NCBI RefSeq assembly: GCF_904424705.1
Contig: NZ_CAJGBF010000002.1
Location: forward strand, 434,001-498,000
Direction of reading: 5' to 3'
Length of the DNA stretch: 64,000 bases
Origin: Rossellomorea arthrocnemi
Lineage (GTDB): Bacteria; Bacillota; Bacilli; Bacillales; Bacillaceae_B
Below are positions 46,891 to 55,914 of this stretch, one piece after another. Position 1 is the stretch's first letter; every line of letters starts with the position of its first letter. The notes under the pieces are model-generated. The model had not been told where the DNA came from. It saw nothing but the letters and a program-made list of their open reading frames with translations, and did not search any database. A program made the translations under genes and the position numbers.

Positions 46891-47765
46891 TGCCCTTCCT
46901 CCTCAACCGCGTCTTTTTCCGTTACGCCTTGTATATCACGATCAATGACCATGACATGCTCCAAATGATAGAAATCTGCGGCAGGCTTCACGTATGCCGT
47001 TTGTGTCAATCCATATTGATCCGGCTTGACTTCCTTCACTTCCCCAATGACCAATCCTTTAGGAAACACTCCGCCGAGTCCTGAGGTCATTACTTTAGAT
47101 CCTTTTTCAACCTTCATATCGTTGGAAATCCGCTTCACTAAAATTTCTTCTTTCTTGCTGTCGTACCCTTCAATCCAGCCATTTATATCCTGTTCTTTGC
47201 TTTGGATAACAGTGGAAATCCGGTTTTTGGTATTATTGGTCGAAATTAATTCGACCGTAGATGAAAATTCATTGACACTTTTAATCTTTCCGATCAATCC
47301 CGCTGAAGAGATCACGGCCATATCAGATTGGATCCCGTTCACTTCACCCTTATCGATGGTAATGAGTTCCTGCCACTGTTCGGGATTTCTTGCAATGACA
47401 GTTGCCTGAACCGTATTATAAGCACGAAGATTTTCCTTTTTATCCAGGACCGCCCGTAATTCATCGTTATCCTGTTTCAGGTCTTTCACCTTTGTTTCAA
47501 GCTTGATTAACTCATCCAAACGCGTTTTCAGCTTTTCGTTTTCCGTATATGTATTTTGAAGATCTTGAATATTATCAACAACTCCGGCTACATAGTTGAC
47601 AGGTTTTGAAACCAAAGACTGTCCGAATCCTACCATATCTTTCACAAACTGCTCAGGCCAGCTGATACTATCCCGGTCACGCAATGAAAATCCGATTAAT
47701 CCCACTAGGACAATGACACTGACGAGCAGAATGATCAAACGTTTATTCAGGAAGAATTGTGGCAT
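46887..47765 (-). CDS. mreC: Rod-shape-determining protein MreC
   Basis: A 292-residue bitopic protein that couples MreB to the wall synthesis enzymes. One N-terminal helix (about 8-25), a coiled coil (about 65-110: LKTRLDELIKLETKVKDLKQ), then the beta-barrel outer domain with VIARNPEQWQELITIDKG and MTSGLGGVFPKGLVIG. ATG at 47765 follows GAGGTGTAC. It lies between mreB and mreD. Confidence 0.95.
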   Translation of the reverse strand: MPQFFLNKRLIILLVSVIVLVGLIGFSLRDRDSISWPEQFVKDMVGFGQSLVSKPVNYVAGVVDNIQDLQNTYTENEKLKTRLDELIKLETKVKDLKQDNDELRAVLDKKENLRAYNTVQATVIARNPEQWQELITIDKGEVNGIQSDMAVISSAGLIGKIKSVNEFSSTVELISTNNTKNRISTVIQSKEQDINGWIEGYDSKKEEILVKRISNDMKVEKGSKVMTSGLGGVFPKGLVIGEVKEVKPDQYGLTQTAYVKPAADFYHLEHVMVIDRDIQGVTEKDAVEEEGQ

Positions 47766-47928
47766 GATGTACACCTCAACCTTTTCTCATTCTAGTAAAT
47801 ACTATATCAAAAATCGTTTATTTTTGATATCATTCGTCAAAATATTCATGGTTCTTCGAAAAAAGATGGGGCCGGCCTTAAGGCTGCACTTGCATCCATA
47901 AGGAAACGCCCCCTATTGCTATCGATTA

Positions 47929-48936
47929 TTATTTTCCTCTTGTTTTGAATAGGTGAATGTGGTCAAGGGCTTTCCCAGTCCCGATTGCCACGCAATCCAG
48001 TGGTTCTTCTGCGATAAGCACAGGCATCTTCGTTTCATCACTGATCACTTTGTCCAAGTTGCGAAGAAGCGCTCCGCCTCCTGTCAGCACAATCCCTCTA
48101 TCCATAATGTCTGCTGCGAGTTCCGGAGGTGTCTTCTCAAGCGTACTCTTAACGGCATCGACAATCGTGTATACGGTGTCATGAAGGGCAGATGCAATTT
48201 CAACAGCCGTTACTTCAATCGTTTTCGGCAGTCCTGTCAGAAGGTCGCGTCCGCGGATCTCCATTGATTCAATACCTTCAGAGTCCCCTGCAGATCCTAC
48301 TTCCATCTTAATCGTTTCTGCTGTACGGTCCCCTATCATCAGGTTATACGTTTTCCGGATATAGTTAATGATGGCATCGTCCATTTCATCTCCTGCAACG
48401 CGGATTGACTGACTAGTCACGATTCCGCCTAAAGAGATGATGGCAACTTCCGTCGTTCCTCCACCAATATCCACAACCATACTTCCTGTCGGCTCCCATA
48501 CTGGAAGATTTGCTCCGATTGCTGCTGCGAAAGGCTCCTCGATGGTATAGGCATCACGGGCACCTGCTTGCCTTGTAGCATCGATAACCGCTCTTTCTTC
48601 CACCCCGGTAATGCCTGAAGGTACACAAACCATGACATAAGGCTTTCGTGAAAACGCTCCCTTGTTTCGAGTCGCCTGTTTTATGTAATACTTCATCATC
48701 GTGGCGGTGGTTTCATAGTCAGCGATGACTCCATCTTTCATAGGACGGAGAGCTACGACATTTCCCGGTGTTCTTCCGATCATATTCTTCGCATCATTTC
48801 CGACTGCAACGATCTGCTTATTATCTGTTTGAAGTGCCACAACAGATGGTTCGCGAACGACAATCCCCTTGCCTTTCACGTACACCAATGTGTTAGCAGT
48901 TCCTAAATCAATCCCTAAATCTTTCGTTCCAAACAT
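47929..48936 (-). CDS. mreB: Rod-shape-determining actin homologue MreB
   Basis: Membrane-bound actin-like filament that organises side-wall synthesis. Phosphate 1 [19 protein letters not shown] (start), phosphate 2 [18 protein letters not shown] (about 155-172), adenosine motif LTGGGALL (about 286-293). The N-terminal MFGTKD and the 335 residues match MreB rather than Mbl or MreBH, and the position ahead of mreC confirms it. AGGGAGATACC precedes the ATG. Confidence 0.97.
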   Translation of the reverse strand: MFGTKDLGIDLGTANTLVYVKGKGIVVREPSVVALQTDNKQIVAVGNDAKNMIGRTPGNVVALRPMKDGVIADYETTATMMKYYIKQATRNKGAFSRKPYVMVCVPSGITGVEERAVIDATRQAGARDAYTIEEPFAAAIGANLPVWEPTGSMVVDIGGGTTEVAIISLGGIVTSQSIRVAGDEMDDAIINYIRKTYNLMIGDRTAETIKMEVGSAGDSEGIESMEIRGRDLLTGLPKTIEVTAVEIASALHDTVYTIVDAVKSTLEKTPPELAADIMDRGIVLTGGGALLRNLDKVISDETKMPVLIAEEPLDCVAIGTGKALDHIHLFKTRGK

Positions 48937-49065
48937 GGATGGTATCTCCCTTTCTGATACAAATTGGCTGGTTTTTTAATAAGGTTTATGTGTTTTCATA
49001 GGAGAGTTGTCCAATCACTCTCTATCTTCGTAATTTTCGTCACAATAATGGTTCGTTCACGCATA

Positions 49066-49098
49066 ACGAAAAGACTCATTCCCTTGTAGAATGACTCT
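49066..49098 (-). terminator. Terminator downstream of radC, or attenuator of mreB
   Basis: AGAGTCATTC and GAATGAGTCT pair with one mismatch and are followed by TTTTCG on the minus strand. Confidence 0.6.
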
Positions 49099-49160
49099 CT
49101 TATTTCAGTAAGCTCACGTTATATTGAATCACGATATTGTTTGTAAAAATCATAAACTTT

Positions 49161-49166
49161 ATTATA
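49161..49166 (-). promoter_or_regulatory. Candidate -10 element upstream of mreB
   Basis: A perfect TATAAT stands in ATGCGATATAATAAAG on the minus strand just after the radC stop, without a good -35. Transcripts from here would pass the hairpin at 49066-49098 before mreB. Weakly supported. Confidence 0.35.
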
Positions 49167-49192
49167 TCGCATCCAGGATAAAAATCATAGTG

Positions 49193-49903
49193 TCATAAAT
49201 ACCCTTTTTCCTTTAAACTGATAAACTTCTTCTCCCCTATTATAAGGTGATCGAGTATATCAATACCAATGATTCGACCACATTCCACTAATCTTTTTGT
49301 CACTTCTATGTCTTCCCTGCTCGGAGTCGGATCTCCCGATGGATGGTTATGGATGCAAATGATGGATGCGGCGGAGCGGCGAAAGGCTTCTTTAAAAACT
49401 TCCCTTGGGTGTACTATGGAGGCATTGAGGCTTCCGATAAAGATGGTTTGCTTGTGGAGAACTTGATTCTTGGTGTTGAGGTATAAACAGACAAAATGCT
49501 CCTGGGACAAAAACCTCATATCATTCATGACATAGTTGGCCCCGTCTTCAGGGGAACGAATCGAGTATCTGTCATCAAAGGCGAGATTGCTGATGCGCCG
49601 GCCCAATTCCACGGCAGCCATGATCTGGACAGCCTTGGCAAGACCGATGCCTTTCGTTTTTGTGATCTCTTCAAGGGAAGCATCCTTCAATAGATTCAAT
49701 CCATCAAATTGATTTAAGAGCCGGTTGGATAATTGAAGAACTGATTCGGACTTTGTTCCCGTACGGAGTAAAATAGCGAGCAGTTCCTGATTGGATAAAC
49801 TTGCTGCTCCGCTTTGGATCATTCTTTCCCTCGGTCTCTCATCCTGTGGAAAATCCCTGATCATCAGTCTGTTTTCTTCCTGTTGGTGCATTGTTTTTAC
49901 CAT
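49193..49903 (-). CDS. radC: RadC/JAB-domain protein
   Basis: A 236-residue member of the RadC family, named for DNA repair although its true role is unclear. An N-terminal helix-hairpin-helix region (about 40-85: TKTKGIGLAKAVQIMAAVELG) is followed by a JAB1/MPN metalloprotease-like domain with HNHPSGDPTPSREDI (about 186-200), which holds the HxHx7Sx2D zinc motif. GGAGGAACC precedes the ATG. maf lies upstream, mreB downstream. Confidence 0.95.
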   Translation of the reverse strand: MVKTMHQQEENRLMIRDFPQDERPRERMIQSGAASLSNQELLAILLRTGTKSESVLQLSNRLLNQFDGLNLLKDASLEEITKTKGIGLAKAVQIMAAVELGRRISNLAFDDRYSIRSPEDGANYVMNDMRFLSQEHFVCLYLNTKNQVLHKQTIFIGSLNASIVHPREVFKEAFRRSAASIICIHNHPSGDPTPSREDIEVTKRLVECGRIIGIDILDHLIIGEKKFISLKEKGYL

Positions 49904-49931
49904 AGGTTCCTCCTATTCTTACGTGAAGGAG

Positions 49932-50504
49932 TCATTCTGATTGAAGGTAACCCATTTCGATTAAAACACGATTCACACGTGAGATCGGCAGTCCGACGAC
50001 GGAAAAATAATCGCCCTTGATTTCTTTGACGAATTTCGCCCCAATTCCCTGGATCCCATATGACCCGGCTTTATCAAAGGGTTCTTCAGATGCAATATAC
50101 TCATCGATTTCTTTAGAGGTCAACTCCCAAAACGTAACATCCGTTTTTTCATAAAAGAGTTTCTCATCCTCACCATGCAGGATCGCAACACCTGTAAATA
50201 CCTCATGGTCTGAACCGGAGAGCATCCTGAGCATGTCTTTCGCATCTTCTTTGGACCCTGGCTTTCCAAGGATCTTTCCGTTCATTGTCACGATAGTGTC
50301 TGAACCGATCACAAAGTGAGCGGGATATTGATTCGATATTTCTTTGGCTTTTTTCCTGGCGAGGTACATTACAACTTCATATGGCATTAAATCAGACGAA
50401 AAGGTTTCATCCACACTGGAGCCCATTACGGTAAAAGAGAGTTGAATTTGTTGCAGAAGTTCTTTTCTACGGGGAGATTGTGAAGCGAGTATGAGGTTGG
50501 ACAC
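49932..50504 (-). CDS. maf: Maf-family nucleoside triphosphate pyrophosphatase
   Basis: House-cleaning pyrophosphatase for dTTP/UTP-type or modified nucleotides; Maf of B. subtilis affects septum formation when overproduced. The substrate loop SQSPRRKELL (about 8-17), VIGSDTIV (about 66-73), SGSDHEVFTGVAI and YGIQGIGAKFV are family motifs. 190 residues. The GTG start at 50504 is preceded by AAAGGA at 10 bases. Between spoIIB and radC, as in B. subtilis. Confidence 0.94.
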   Translation of the reverse strand: MSNLILASQSPRRKELLQQIQLSFTVMGSSVDETFSSDLMPYEVVMYLARKKAKEISNQYPAHFVIGSDTIVTMNGKILGKPGSKEDAKDMLRMLSGSDHEVFTGVAILHGEDEKLFYEKTDVTFWELTSKEIDEYIASEEPFDKAGSYGIQGIGAKFVKEIKGDYFSVVGLPISRVNRVLIEMGYLQSE

Positions 50505-50585
50505 ACCATACCAATCCTTTCAGAATAGAAATTGGGAGATACAAAAATATTCTACCAAATCCCCTCATAGTAAACAAGTAATAAT

Positions 50586-50640
50586 AGAGCTGCCCTCGGA
50601 ACGCGACCAGGGAAGAACCCGGCGTTACGAAGGCAGCTCT
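50586..50640 (-). terminator. Long hairpin downstream of spoIIB
   Basis: AGAGCTGCC and GGCAGCTCT close a 55-base stem with further internal pairs (CGTAACGC with GCGTTCCG). Only ATTATTACTT follows on the minus strand, so termination may be weak. Confidence 0.6.
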
Positions 50641-50681
50641 CAACAAATTATTTCCTAGAAAATAGTCAAAATCAGTCGAAA

Positions 50682-51662
50682 TTATAATCCGCTATAAAAT
50701 TGAAGATAAGATAATAACTCCCCTTGTATTTTTTGTGCATCCTCCGGGTTTTTCATCTGAGCCGCCATATCCCCAGCTTCTACCAATGAGGTTTTCATAG
50801 AGGAAATAGACTCCTGACCAACCTTGATCCCTTCCAATTCCTTTAATCCGGATTGGATAGTTTTGATTGTTGCATCATCCGGAGAGCCTCCGACCATTCC
50901 TCTGCTGCTTACCTGGGCGATTGCACTGTAGAGGGCATTCCCTTTTTCAAGGAAAGTTTTTTCTTCTTTTGAGGCGTTGATCCCCTTTGATCCAAGAACA
51001 AAATCCTTTGCATACACCTCCACTCCTTTATCCTTGAAGGATGCTCCAAGGGTTTTGGCCGTTTCCAGATCTCCCGAAACTCCGATAAATAAAAAGAATT
51101 GCCCGTCTTTCTCCACGCTCGCATTAGAGAAACCTTTTTCTGTCAAACTATCCTTCATGGCATTCAGTTGTTCCTTGGTCGAATACACGCCACCCTGAAC
51201 GATTGAGATGGAGAAATCCTTTAATTCAACGGCTGAAACAGACTGCTGACCATCCGTTTTCCCTGTCGCTGTGCTATCCTGCAACGTAGCCGCCGGTGCA
51301 GCAGGACCGTCCGTTGTCGTGATCACCTTAAGGGTCCCGAAACCAAGAACCGCCCCTACGACAATTGCCCCTATTAAAGACATGATCAGATTAACAGAAT
51401 TCTGAAAAGGATTTTTAAAAGACTTTTTCTTCTTGTTACTTCCCGTTACATAGTTGATCTTTTTATATTCCTGTGGAGGCTTTGCTTCTTCTTCGTCTGG
51501 AAGGATCCAGTCAAACCCATCATCCTTTGCTTCTTCACCGGCAGCTGCCTCCGACTCCCCCAACTTCCAATCATATACAAGAAGATCTTCGTCGAACTTT
51601 GTTTTTTCCCCATTGATTTTAATAGAAATCGTTTTGTCTTTGTCGTTTCGTTTATCCATCAT
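50682..51662 (-). CDS. spoIIB: Stage II sporulation protein SpoIIB, SPOR-domain protein
   Basis: A 326-residue bitopic protein. An acidic cytoplasmic part (about 1-85) with FDWILPDEEE precedes one helix (about 95-112: LIMSLIGAIVVGAVLGFGTL), a disordered linker, and a SPOR-type peptidoglycan-binding domain (about 150-225: FSISIVQGGVYSTKEQLNAM). SpoIIB localises to the septum and helps dissolve septal wall during engulfment. Position next to maf agrees with B. subtilis. The ATG at 51662 follows GGAGGGTGG. It is separated from the pilus genes by a terminator. Confidence 0.9.
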   Translation of the reverse strand: MMDKRNDKDKTISIKINGEKTKFDEDLLVYDWKLGESEAAAGEEAKDDGFDWILPDEEEAKPPQEYKKINYVTGSNKKKKSFKNPFQNSVNLIMSLIGAIVVGAVLGFGTLKVITTTDGPAAPAATLQDSTATGKTDGQQSVSAVELKDFSISIVQGGVYSTKEQLNAMKDSLTEKGFSNASVEKDGQFFLFIGVSGDLETAKTLGASFKDKGVEVYAKDFVLGSKGINASKEEKTFLEKGNALYSAIAQVSSRGMVGGSPDDATIKTIQSGLKELEGIKVGQESISSMKTSLVEAGDMAAQMKNPEDAQKIQGELLSYLQFYSGL

Positions 51663-51704
51663 CGCCACCCTCCTTCATCTATTTTTTTCCATGCTATCAC
51701 ATCC

Positions 51705-51738
51705 CATAAAAAAAAGAACAAGACTTTTGTCGTCTTGT
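51705..51738 (-). terminator. Terminator of the minus-strand pilus operon
   Basis: ACAAGAC and GTCTTGT pair around GACAAAA and are followed by TCTTTTTTTTATGG on the minus strand, directly after the last pilin gene. Confidence 0.85.
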
Positions 51739-51762
51739 CCTAATAGGTTTTCGTCAAATTTC

Positions 51763-52203
51763 TCAGTTTTTCTTCAGAGATTGAATTGATAGAGTTGAAA
51801 AGGGTATCTCTGCTTTCTCACCACTATCATTTGTACAAAGATTGTACTCATCTCCCAATAAACAGATCGACAGCACCTTTTCCCCTTCTGCAAGTACATA
51901 GGAGGTATCTTCCGGAGCCATGACTGTTTTGGAGTGTGGGTCCAAGATGGGCTCTATCAGTTGAGCTTCCAGCAATTCTTTATACGTAATCTTATTCGTA
52001 CCCTTTTCCTGAAGCATGGCATCCTTCGCATAATATTGCGCTGAACTTTTCATGGTAAGGGCGTTGGCAACAAACGCTTGTTTCCTCGATTTTTCAATAA
52101 TATTGTTTATCGCCAAGACGGCGATGACAGCTATAATTCCGAGTATGACAACCACAGCCAGTAATTCTACAAGCGTGTAGCCTCTTTCATTTTCAGTCAT
52201 CAT
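51763..52203 (-). CDS. Minor type IV pilin / pseudopilin
   Basis: A 146-residue prepilin. The class III signal is MMTENERG followed by YTLVELLAVVVILGIIAVIA; cleavage after Gly leaves a methylatable aromatic Tyr and the invariant Glu5. The globular part has two late cysteines (SICLLGDEYNLC) that could form a disulfide. It is the last gene of the pilus operon, 11 bases after pilO, and ends at a terminator. Probably a minor pilin that primes or caps the fibre. Confidence 0.9.
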   Translation of the reverse strand: MMTENERGYTLVELLAVVVILGIIAVIAVLAINNIIEKSRKQAFVANALTMKSSAQYYAKDAMLQEKGTNKITYKELLEAQLIEPILDPHSKTVMAPEDTSYVLAEGEKVLSICLLGDEYNLCTNDSGEKAEIPFSTLSIQSLKKN

Positions 52204-52214
52204 TCATCAAACCT

Positions 52215-52991
52215 TTAATTGGTATCTTGTTTTTGTGACTTTTGTTCAGGAAACTGCTGAAAAGGGTTCTTTTTGTTAGACGGAAGGGGTGCATTCAGCT
52301 TTGGCAGCTCCTTTTCAAGTTCTACTAAACCTGGTAAATAAAAGGCGGACACGACTATATTCATTTGGATATTTTCTGATGCATCTTGATATTGGTGTAA
52401 CTCTGCAGGTCCACTGAAAGAAATTTGCTCCACCTCTACGATACGATGCAGCTCTTCTAATTTATTGATGAATTTCTCAATCTCAAAATAGCTTTCTGCT
52501 TCAACAGACATAGTGGCAGTCAGCTTTTGAATGCCTTGTGGAAGGGACTCAGCAGACGATACCTCGACTTCAGGGCTGTTCAGTGATCCCGCCTCCGCCG
52601 TTTCAGTGGTACCCTCAACAGAAGTTCCTGCTGCTTCACCTGTTACAGGCAGGTCCACAGCACCCTCTGTAAACTCGATATTTGTAATAAAGCTGTTCGA
52701 TACAATTTCAGCCTTTTCCAGGTCAATAAGCAGCTGCTGAGTCAGAGGTTTAACCGGAACTTTCTGCTGGAGAGAACTCGAATTTTCAAATGAATCCTGT
52801 TTGATGGATGCAATGTTAGCATCCAATGCTTCTATCAGTTTTTTTTCCGTTTTGATTTCATTCAGTAAACTTTCATGTTGATCTTTTACTGGTAAATAGA
52901 AGAACCAAATTCCTCCAAGAATAAGAAACGTTCCAATCAGTAGGGAGGCACCAATCAGCACCCATTCTTTTTTATCGAATTGTATGTTCAT
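52215..52991 (-). CDS. pilO: Type IV pilus alignment protein PilO-like
   Basis: A 258-residue bitopic protein. Helix at about 11-32 (LIGASLLIGTFLILGGIWFF), then a coiled coil (about 33-70: LLNEIKTEKKLIEALDANI) and an outer ferredoxin-like domain (about 160-225: LTATMSVEAESYFEIEKFINKLEELHRIVEV), as in PilO/GspM. A Thr/Ser/Glu-rich insertion (about 115-155) is unusual. The start overlaps the pilN stop by 4 bases. Expected to pair with PilN and join the motor to the pilus base. Confidence 0.88.
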   Translation of the reverse strand: MNIQFDKKEWVLIGASLLIGTFLILGGIWFFYLPVKDQHESLLNEIKTEKKLIEALDANIASIKQDSFENSSSLQQKVPVKPLTQQLLIDLEKAEIVSNSFITNIEFTEGAVDLPVTGEAAGTSVEGTTETAEAGSLNSPEVEVSSAESLPQGIQKLTATMSVEAESYFEIEKFINKLEELHRIVEVEQISFSGPAELHQYQDASENIQMNIVVSAFYLPGLVELEKELPKLNAPLPSNKKNPFQQFPEQKSQKQDTN

Positions 52992-53614
52992 TCCGAATCG
53001 CCCCCCTGCTTATCGGAGCTTTCTTCTGTTTCCATTTTTTTAATCTCATTTCTATTTAACGTGATTTCAAACTGACCTAAGTACCTGGGCAGTATGGTTT
53101 CCGTGTTCACAGCAGATTGAGAATCATTTTCCGAGATCGATTCTGTAGCAAGGGATGATAATGTGGCATCCTGAATATATTTAGATTCTTTCAAGTGAGT
53201 TAAATAGTAGGCAGCTTCACTGCTTGTATCAAACTGAATCGATAGTTGGCTCCGTCCATCTTCAGCATATGTAAACTCCTTCAAGAACCCCCGCTCCGGA
53301 AGTAATTCCACAAGATGTTCCAAAACCGGTACGGTATCGATGGGGTAGCTTTCTGCCCAGCTGACCGCACTCTCTAGTTGTACCCAGGCGTCCGATGATT
53401 CAAAATCCGAAATGCTTTGTTCTTTTTCCGCTCTTAACTGCTTAGTACTTTGTAATTCCGCCGTCAGGACATCCACATCTTTTCCAATAGTGCCCGCAAG
53501 AATAAGAAGAATCATAACAGCAAGGATCCCCACGGACAGCACACCGATCACCACGTACAGCCACCGTCTGCTTCTCTTTTCATTTTGAGGTAATAAATTG
53601 ATATCGACGAGCAC
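52988..53614 (-). CDS. pilN: Type IV pilus assembly protein PilN-like
   Basis: A 208-residue bitopic protein. The short cytoplasmic start MLVDINLLPQNEKRSRRW contains the INLLP motif that binds PilM. One helix follows (about 19-42), then a coiled coil (about 48-75) and an outer domain. GTG start overlaps the pilM TAG by one base (TAGTG). Forms the PilM-N-O complex. Confidence 0.93.
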   Translation of the reverse strand: MLVDINLLPQNEKRSRRWLYVVIGVLSVGILAVMILLILAGTIGKDVDVLTAELQSTKQLRAEKEQSISDFESSDAWVQLESAVSWAESYPIDTVPVLEHLVELLPERGFLKEFTYAEDGRSQLSIQFDTSSEAAYYLTHLKESKYIQDATLSSLATESISENDSQSAVNTETILPRYLGQFEITLNRNEIKKMETEESSDKQGGDSE

Positions 53615-54576
53615 TATATCACCTCTTTTAATCCCAAACCAATGGCGAGCATAAATTCACTCGACAGTTCTTCATTGGTGTAGGCGTCCAGTGCTACAGA
53701 AGGCACATTGGTGATGTCAATCTCAAATCGTTCTGATAACAGGGTGTGGATTTCCCCTACCATGGGATGGTCGCCGGCTATGTAGACTTTATTAATGACG
53801 GCTTCATCATTTGTAAGGGTATATCGGTAAAAGCTGATCACTTTGTCGATTTCTTTCATCACGTCATCAAATTGAAGGGATTGAAAATTGTTCTGATATG
53901 CCCGTTCATCCATCAATTCCCGATCCTCACCTAAACCAATCGGCCTGAAAAATACGGGCTGATGATCATGAAAGATGGAGACGGTCACATTTGCCTGATT
54001 GAAGTAAAGAAGCATTTCATGATTTTCTCTATGAGTTAAATCCAATGTGTGTACATAGCGATAAAAAGCAAGTGGGCTAATGTCCGCCACAACGGGATTT
54101 AGATGGGCATCAGTCAGCATCTGCTGATATTCCATGACAATGTCTTCTGGTGCCGCCACGAGGATGATTTCTTTCTTATCCCCTTTATTTCCAACGACCA
54201 CTACATCAAAAACCGGATTCTCAAAAGGAAGGTGTATACTCGTCCCGATTTCAAGGAACAAGTGACTCTTCACTTCATCATCCTCAATATCAGAAGATAT
54301 CGCCATTTTCCTGATGATCATTTGGGTATTCGGAACGATGAATTGGACTTCCCTCTTTTTGATTCCCCAATCCAGGACACACTCATCCAAAAAGGCCTGG
54401 AAAGCTTCTTTTTCAATGATTTTGCCATCAGAGATCATCCCGTCCGCAATGCGCTTCTCTCCAAAATGGTGTACATGTAATGGAGAAACAGATTTCAATT
54501 CCACAAATCGAATCCATTGATCACTGATGACGATATTGATTTTATTTTTATTCTTATTGAAGAGACGTGTTAACAT
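53614..54576 (-). CDS. pilM: Type IV pilus actin-like protein PilM
   Basis: A 320-residue cytoplasmic protein of the PilM/FtsA-like fold, which binds the INLLP peptide of PilN at the inner membrane and links to the ATPases. Segments of interest: NIVISDQWIRFVELK (phosphate-1 region, degenerate), FIVPNTQMIIRKMAI, and the late IAGDHPMVGEIHTLL. The classical ATP loops are poorly conserved, so nucleotide binding is doubtful. 15 bases after pilD. Confidence 0.88.
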   Translation of the reverse strand: MLTRLFNKNKNKINIVISDQWIRFVELKSVSPLHVHHFGEKRIADGMISDGKIIEKEAFQAFLDECVLDWGIKKREVQFIVPNTQMIIRKMAISSDIEDDEVKSHLFLEIGTSIHLPFENPVFDVVVVGNKGDKKEIILVAAPEDIVMEYQQMLTDAHLNPVVADISPLAFYRYVHTLDLTHRENHEMLLYFNQANVTVSIFHDHQPVFFRPIGLGEDRELMDERAYQNNFQSLQFDDVMKEIDKVISFYRYTLTNDEAVINKVYIAGDHPMVGEIHTLLSERFEIDITNVPSVALDAYTNEELSSEFMLAIGLGLKEVI

Positions 54577-54590
54577 CGTGAATGACCCCT

Positions 54591-55334
54591 TTAGCTATAT
54601 AAAGAAAAATACCAATTCAAAATTGGCTGGTGAAAGAAGTATGCTGCGAGTGTTCCTAATACGATATACGGTCCGAAGGGAATGGGCTGCCCTTTTTTGA
54701 AAACGCCAAACAGCAAACCTGTTACTCCGGCCACTGCTCCAAACAGCGTGGCGAGGAAAAAGGAAAACATCATCACTTTGACCCCTACAACCAAGCCAAT
54801 GACAGCGAATAATTTAATATCGCCACCGCCCATTCCCCCCTTGCTGATAATGGCGATCAGGAGTAGCAGACAAAAACCGGTAATGGCACCAGCAATGCTG
54901 TCCCACCAAGGGTTTAACGGGATGAATAAGCGTTCTATAATGAAAAGCACCGAAAAAAACAATAGCACTTTATCGGGAATGACCATATATTTCAGGTCAC
55001 TGACCGTGATGATCATGAACAGGGAGACGAGTGTAAGAGCGATAATCAACTCCGGCTGTAAGCCTAATATCGTATAAGAAAGTAAGAATAGTAGTCCTGT
55101 GGAAAATTCCATTAAAGGATAAAGAGGAGAAATGCGCCCTTTACACTGAGCGCATTTTCCTCCCTGAATGATATAAGATACTACCGGGATCAGTTCCCTG
55201 GCCGTCAGCGTGTGCCGGCAGTATGGACAGGCTGACCTTGGTTTGACGATTGATTTTTTGAGCGGTATCCGTAATCCTACTACGTTGTAGAAGGAGCCTA
55301 GGAGGAGACCGTAGAGAGTAATTAAGACCACCAT
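54591..55334 (-). CDS. comC: Prepilin peptidase / N-methyltransferase (PilD, ComC)
   Basis: A 247-residue A24 aspartyl protease of the inner membrane that cuts prepilins after the leader glycine and methylates the new N-terminus. The N-terminal zinc region has CPYCRHTL and CAQCKGRISPLYP. Catalytic aspartates are in TVSDLKYMVIPD (about 112) and GGMGGGDIKLFAVIG (about 173, GxGD type). About seven helices. It corresponds in position to B. subtilis comC, near spoIIB, but lies inside a pilus operon. It may also process ComG pilins elsewhere. The ribosome site is poor (AGGAGA 15 bases from ATG). Confidence 0.93.
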   Translation of the reverse strand: MVVLITLYGLLLGSFYNVVGLRIPLKKSIVKPRSACPYCRHTLTARELIPVVSYIIQGGKCAQCKGRISPLYPLMEFSTGLLFLLSYTILGLQPELIIALTLVSLFMIITVSDLKYMVIPDKVLLFFSVLFIIERLFIPLNPWWDSIAGAITGFCLLLLIAIISKGGMGGGDIKLFAVIGLVVGVKVMMFSFFLATLFGAVAGVTGLLFGVFKKGQPIPFGPYIVLGTLAAYFFHQPILNWYFSLYS

Positions 55335-55339
55335 GTTTT

Positions 55340-55804
55340 TTAGTCAGAGTCTCCTGCTGCATCAGGCTTTAAAGTCACTCCAGAACGTTTAATATCATCA
55401 GGATCTCCATTTAAATGTTGACCACCATTGCTACCTATTAATTTTACTGAATAAGAATAGTTTCCTGTTGTAGAACTCTTAGTAATTGTTACAACACTCT
55501 TTGTTTTATCGTAGCCACTGTCATCTGAAGGGTTATCAAATTCCTCAATGTAACCATTTGAGATTAAACTGTCCATGGTGATATTACCGGTTGTACTTGA
55601 ATCAGCTGTCACTGCCAACCTAGCCCCACTCACCATCTGCTGAGCATTCGCAATATGTGCATCCTTCTTCGAGTTATTAATCAATCCACCAATACTAGGA
55701 ATCGCAATCGCAGCGATAATCCCTAAAATAACGACAACAGCCAGTAATTCGATTAGCGTTAATCCACGCTCATTTTTCAATCTTTGATCCAGTTTCTTTA
55801 ACAT
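55340..55804 (-). CDS. Major type IV pilin candidate
   Basis: A 154-residue prepilin with signal MLKKLDQRLKNERG and mature start LTLIELLAVVVILGIIAAIA, followed by AIPSIGGLINNSKKDAHIANAQQMV. The residue after the cut is Leu rather than the usual Phe or Tyr, and Glu5 is kept. The head is Ser/Thr/Asp/Gly rich, small, and lacks cysteines. It is likely the main subunit because it has a 110-base upstream gap with the best ribosome site in the operon (CAGGAGGAATT) and lies beside pilC and pilD. Abundance is inferred, not shown. Confidence 0.9.
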   Translation of the reverse strand: MLKKLDQRLKNERGLTLIELLAVVVILGIIAAIAIPSIGGLINNSKKDAHIANAQQMVSGARLAVTADSSTTGNITMDSLISNGYIEEFDNPSDDSGYDKTKSVVTITKSSTTGNYSYSVKLIGSNGGQHLNGDPDDIKRSGVTLKPDAAGDSD

Positions 55805-55829
55805 GGTAATTCCTCCTGTTTATATATCT

Positions 55830-55858
55830 ATTACTAATAACTAGTAATCTAGTACTAG
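55830..55858 (-). promoter_or_regulatory. Dyad symmetries in the leader of the major pilin gene
   Basis: ATTACTA...TAGTAAT (55830-55848) and CTAGTACTAG (55849-55858) lie side by side in the gap between pilC and the pilin gene. TATACT just upstream on the minus strand (near 55857-55862) could be a -10. They may be a separate promoter with operator, or an mRNA stabiliser that raises pilin expression. Confidence 0.45.
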
Positions 55859-55914
55859 TATACAACAACCAATCGACAAAAAAATCATATATTTTGTAAA
55901 ATACTAGGTATTTT

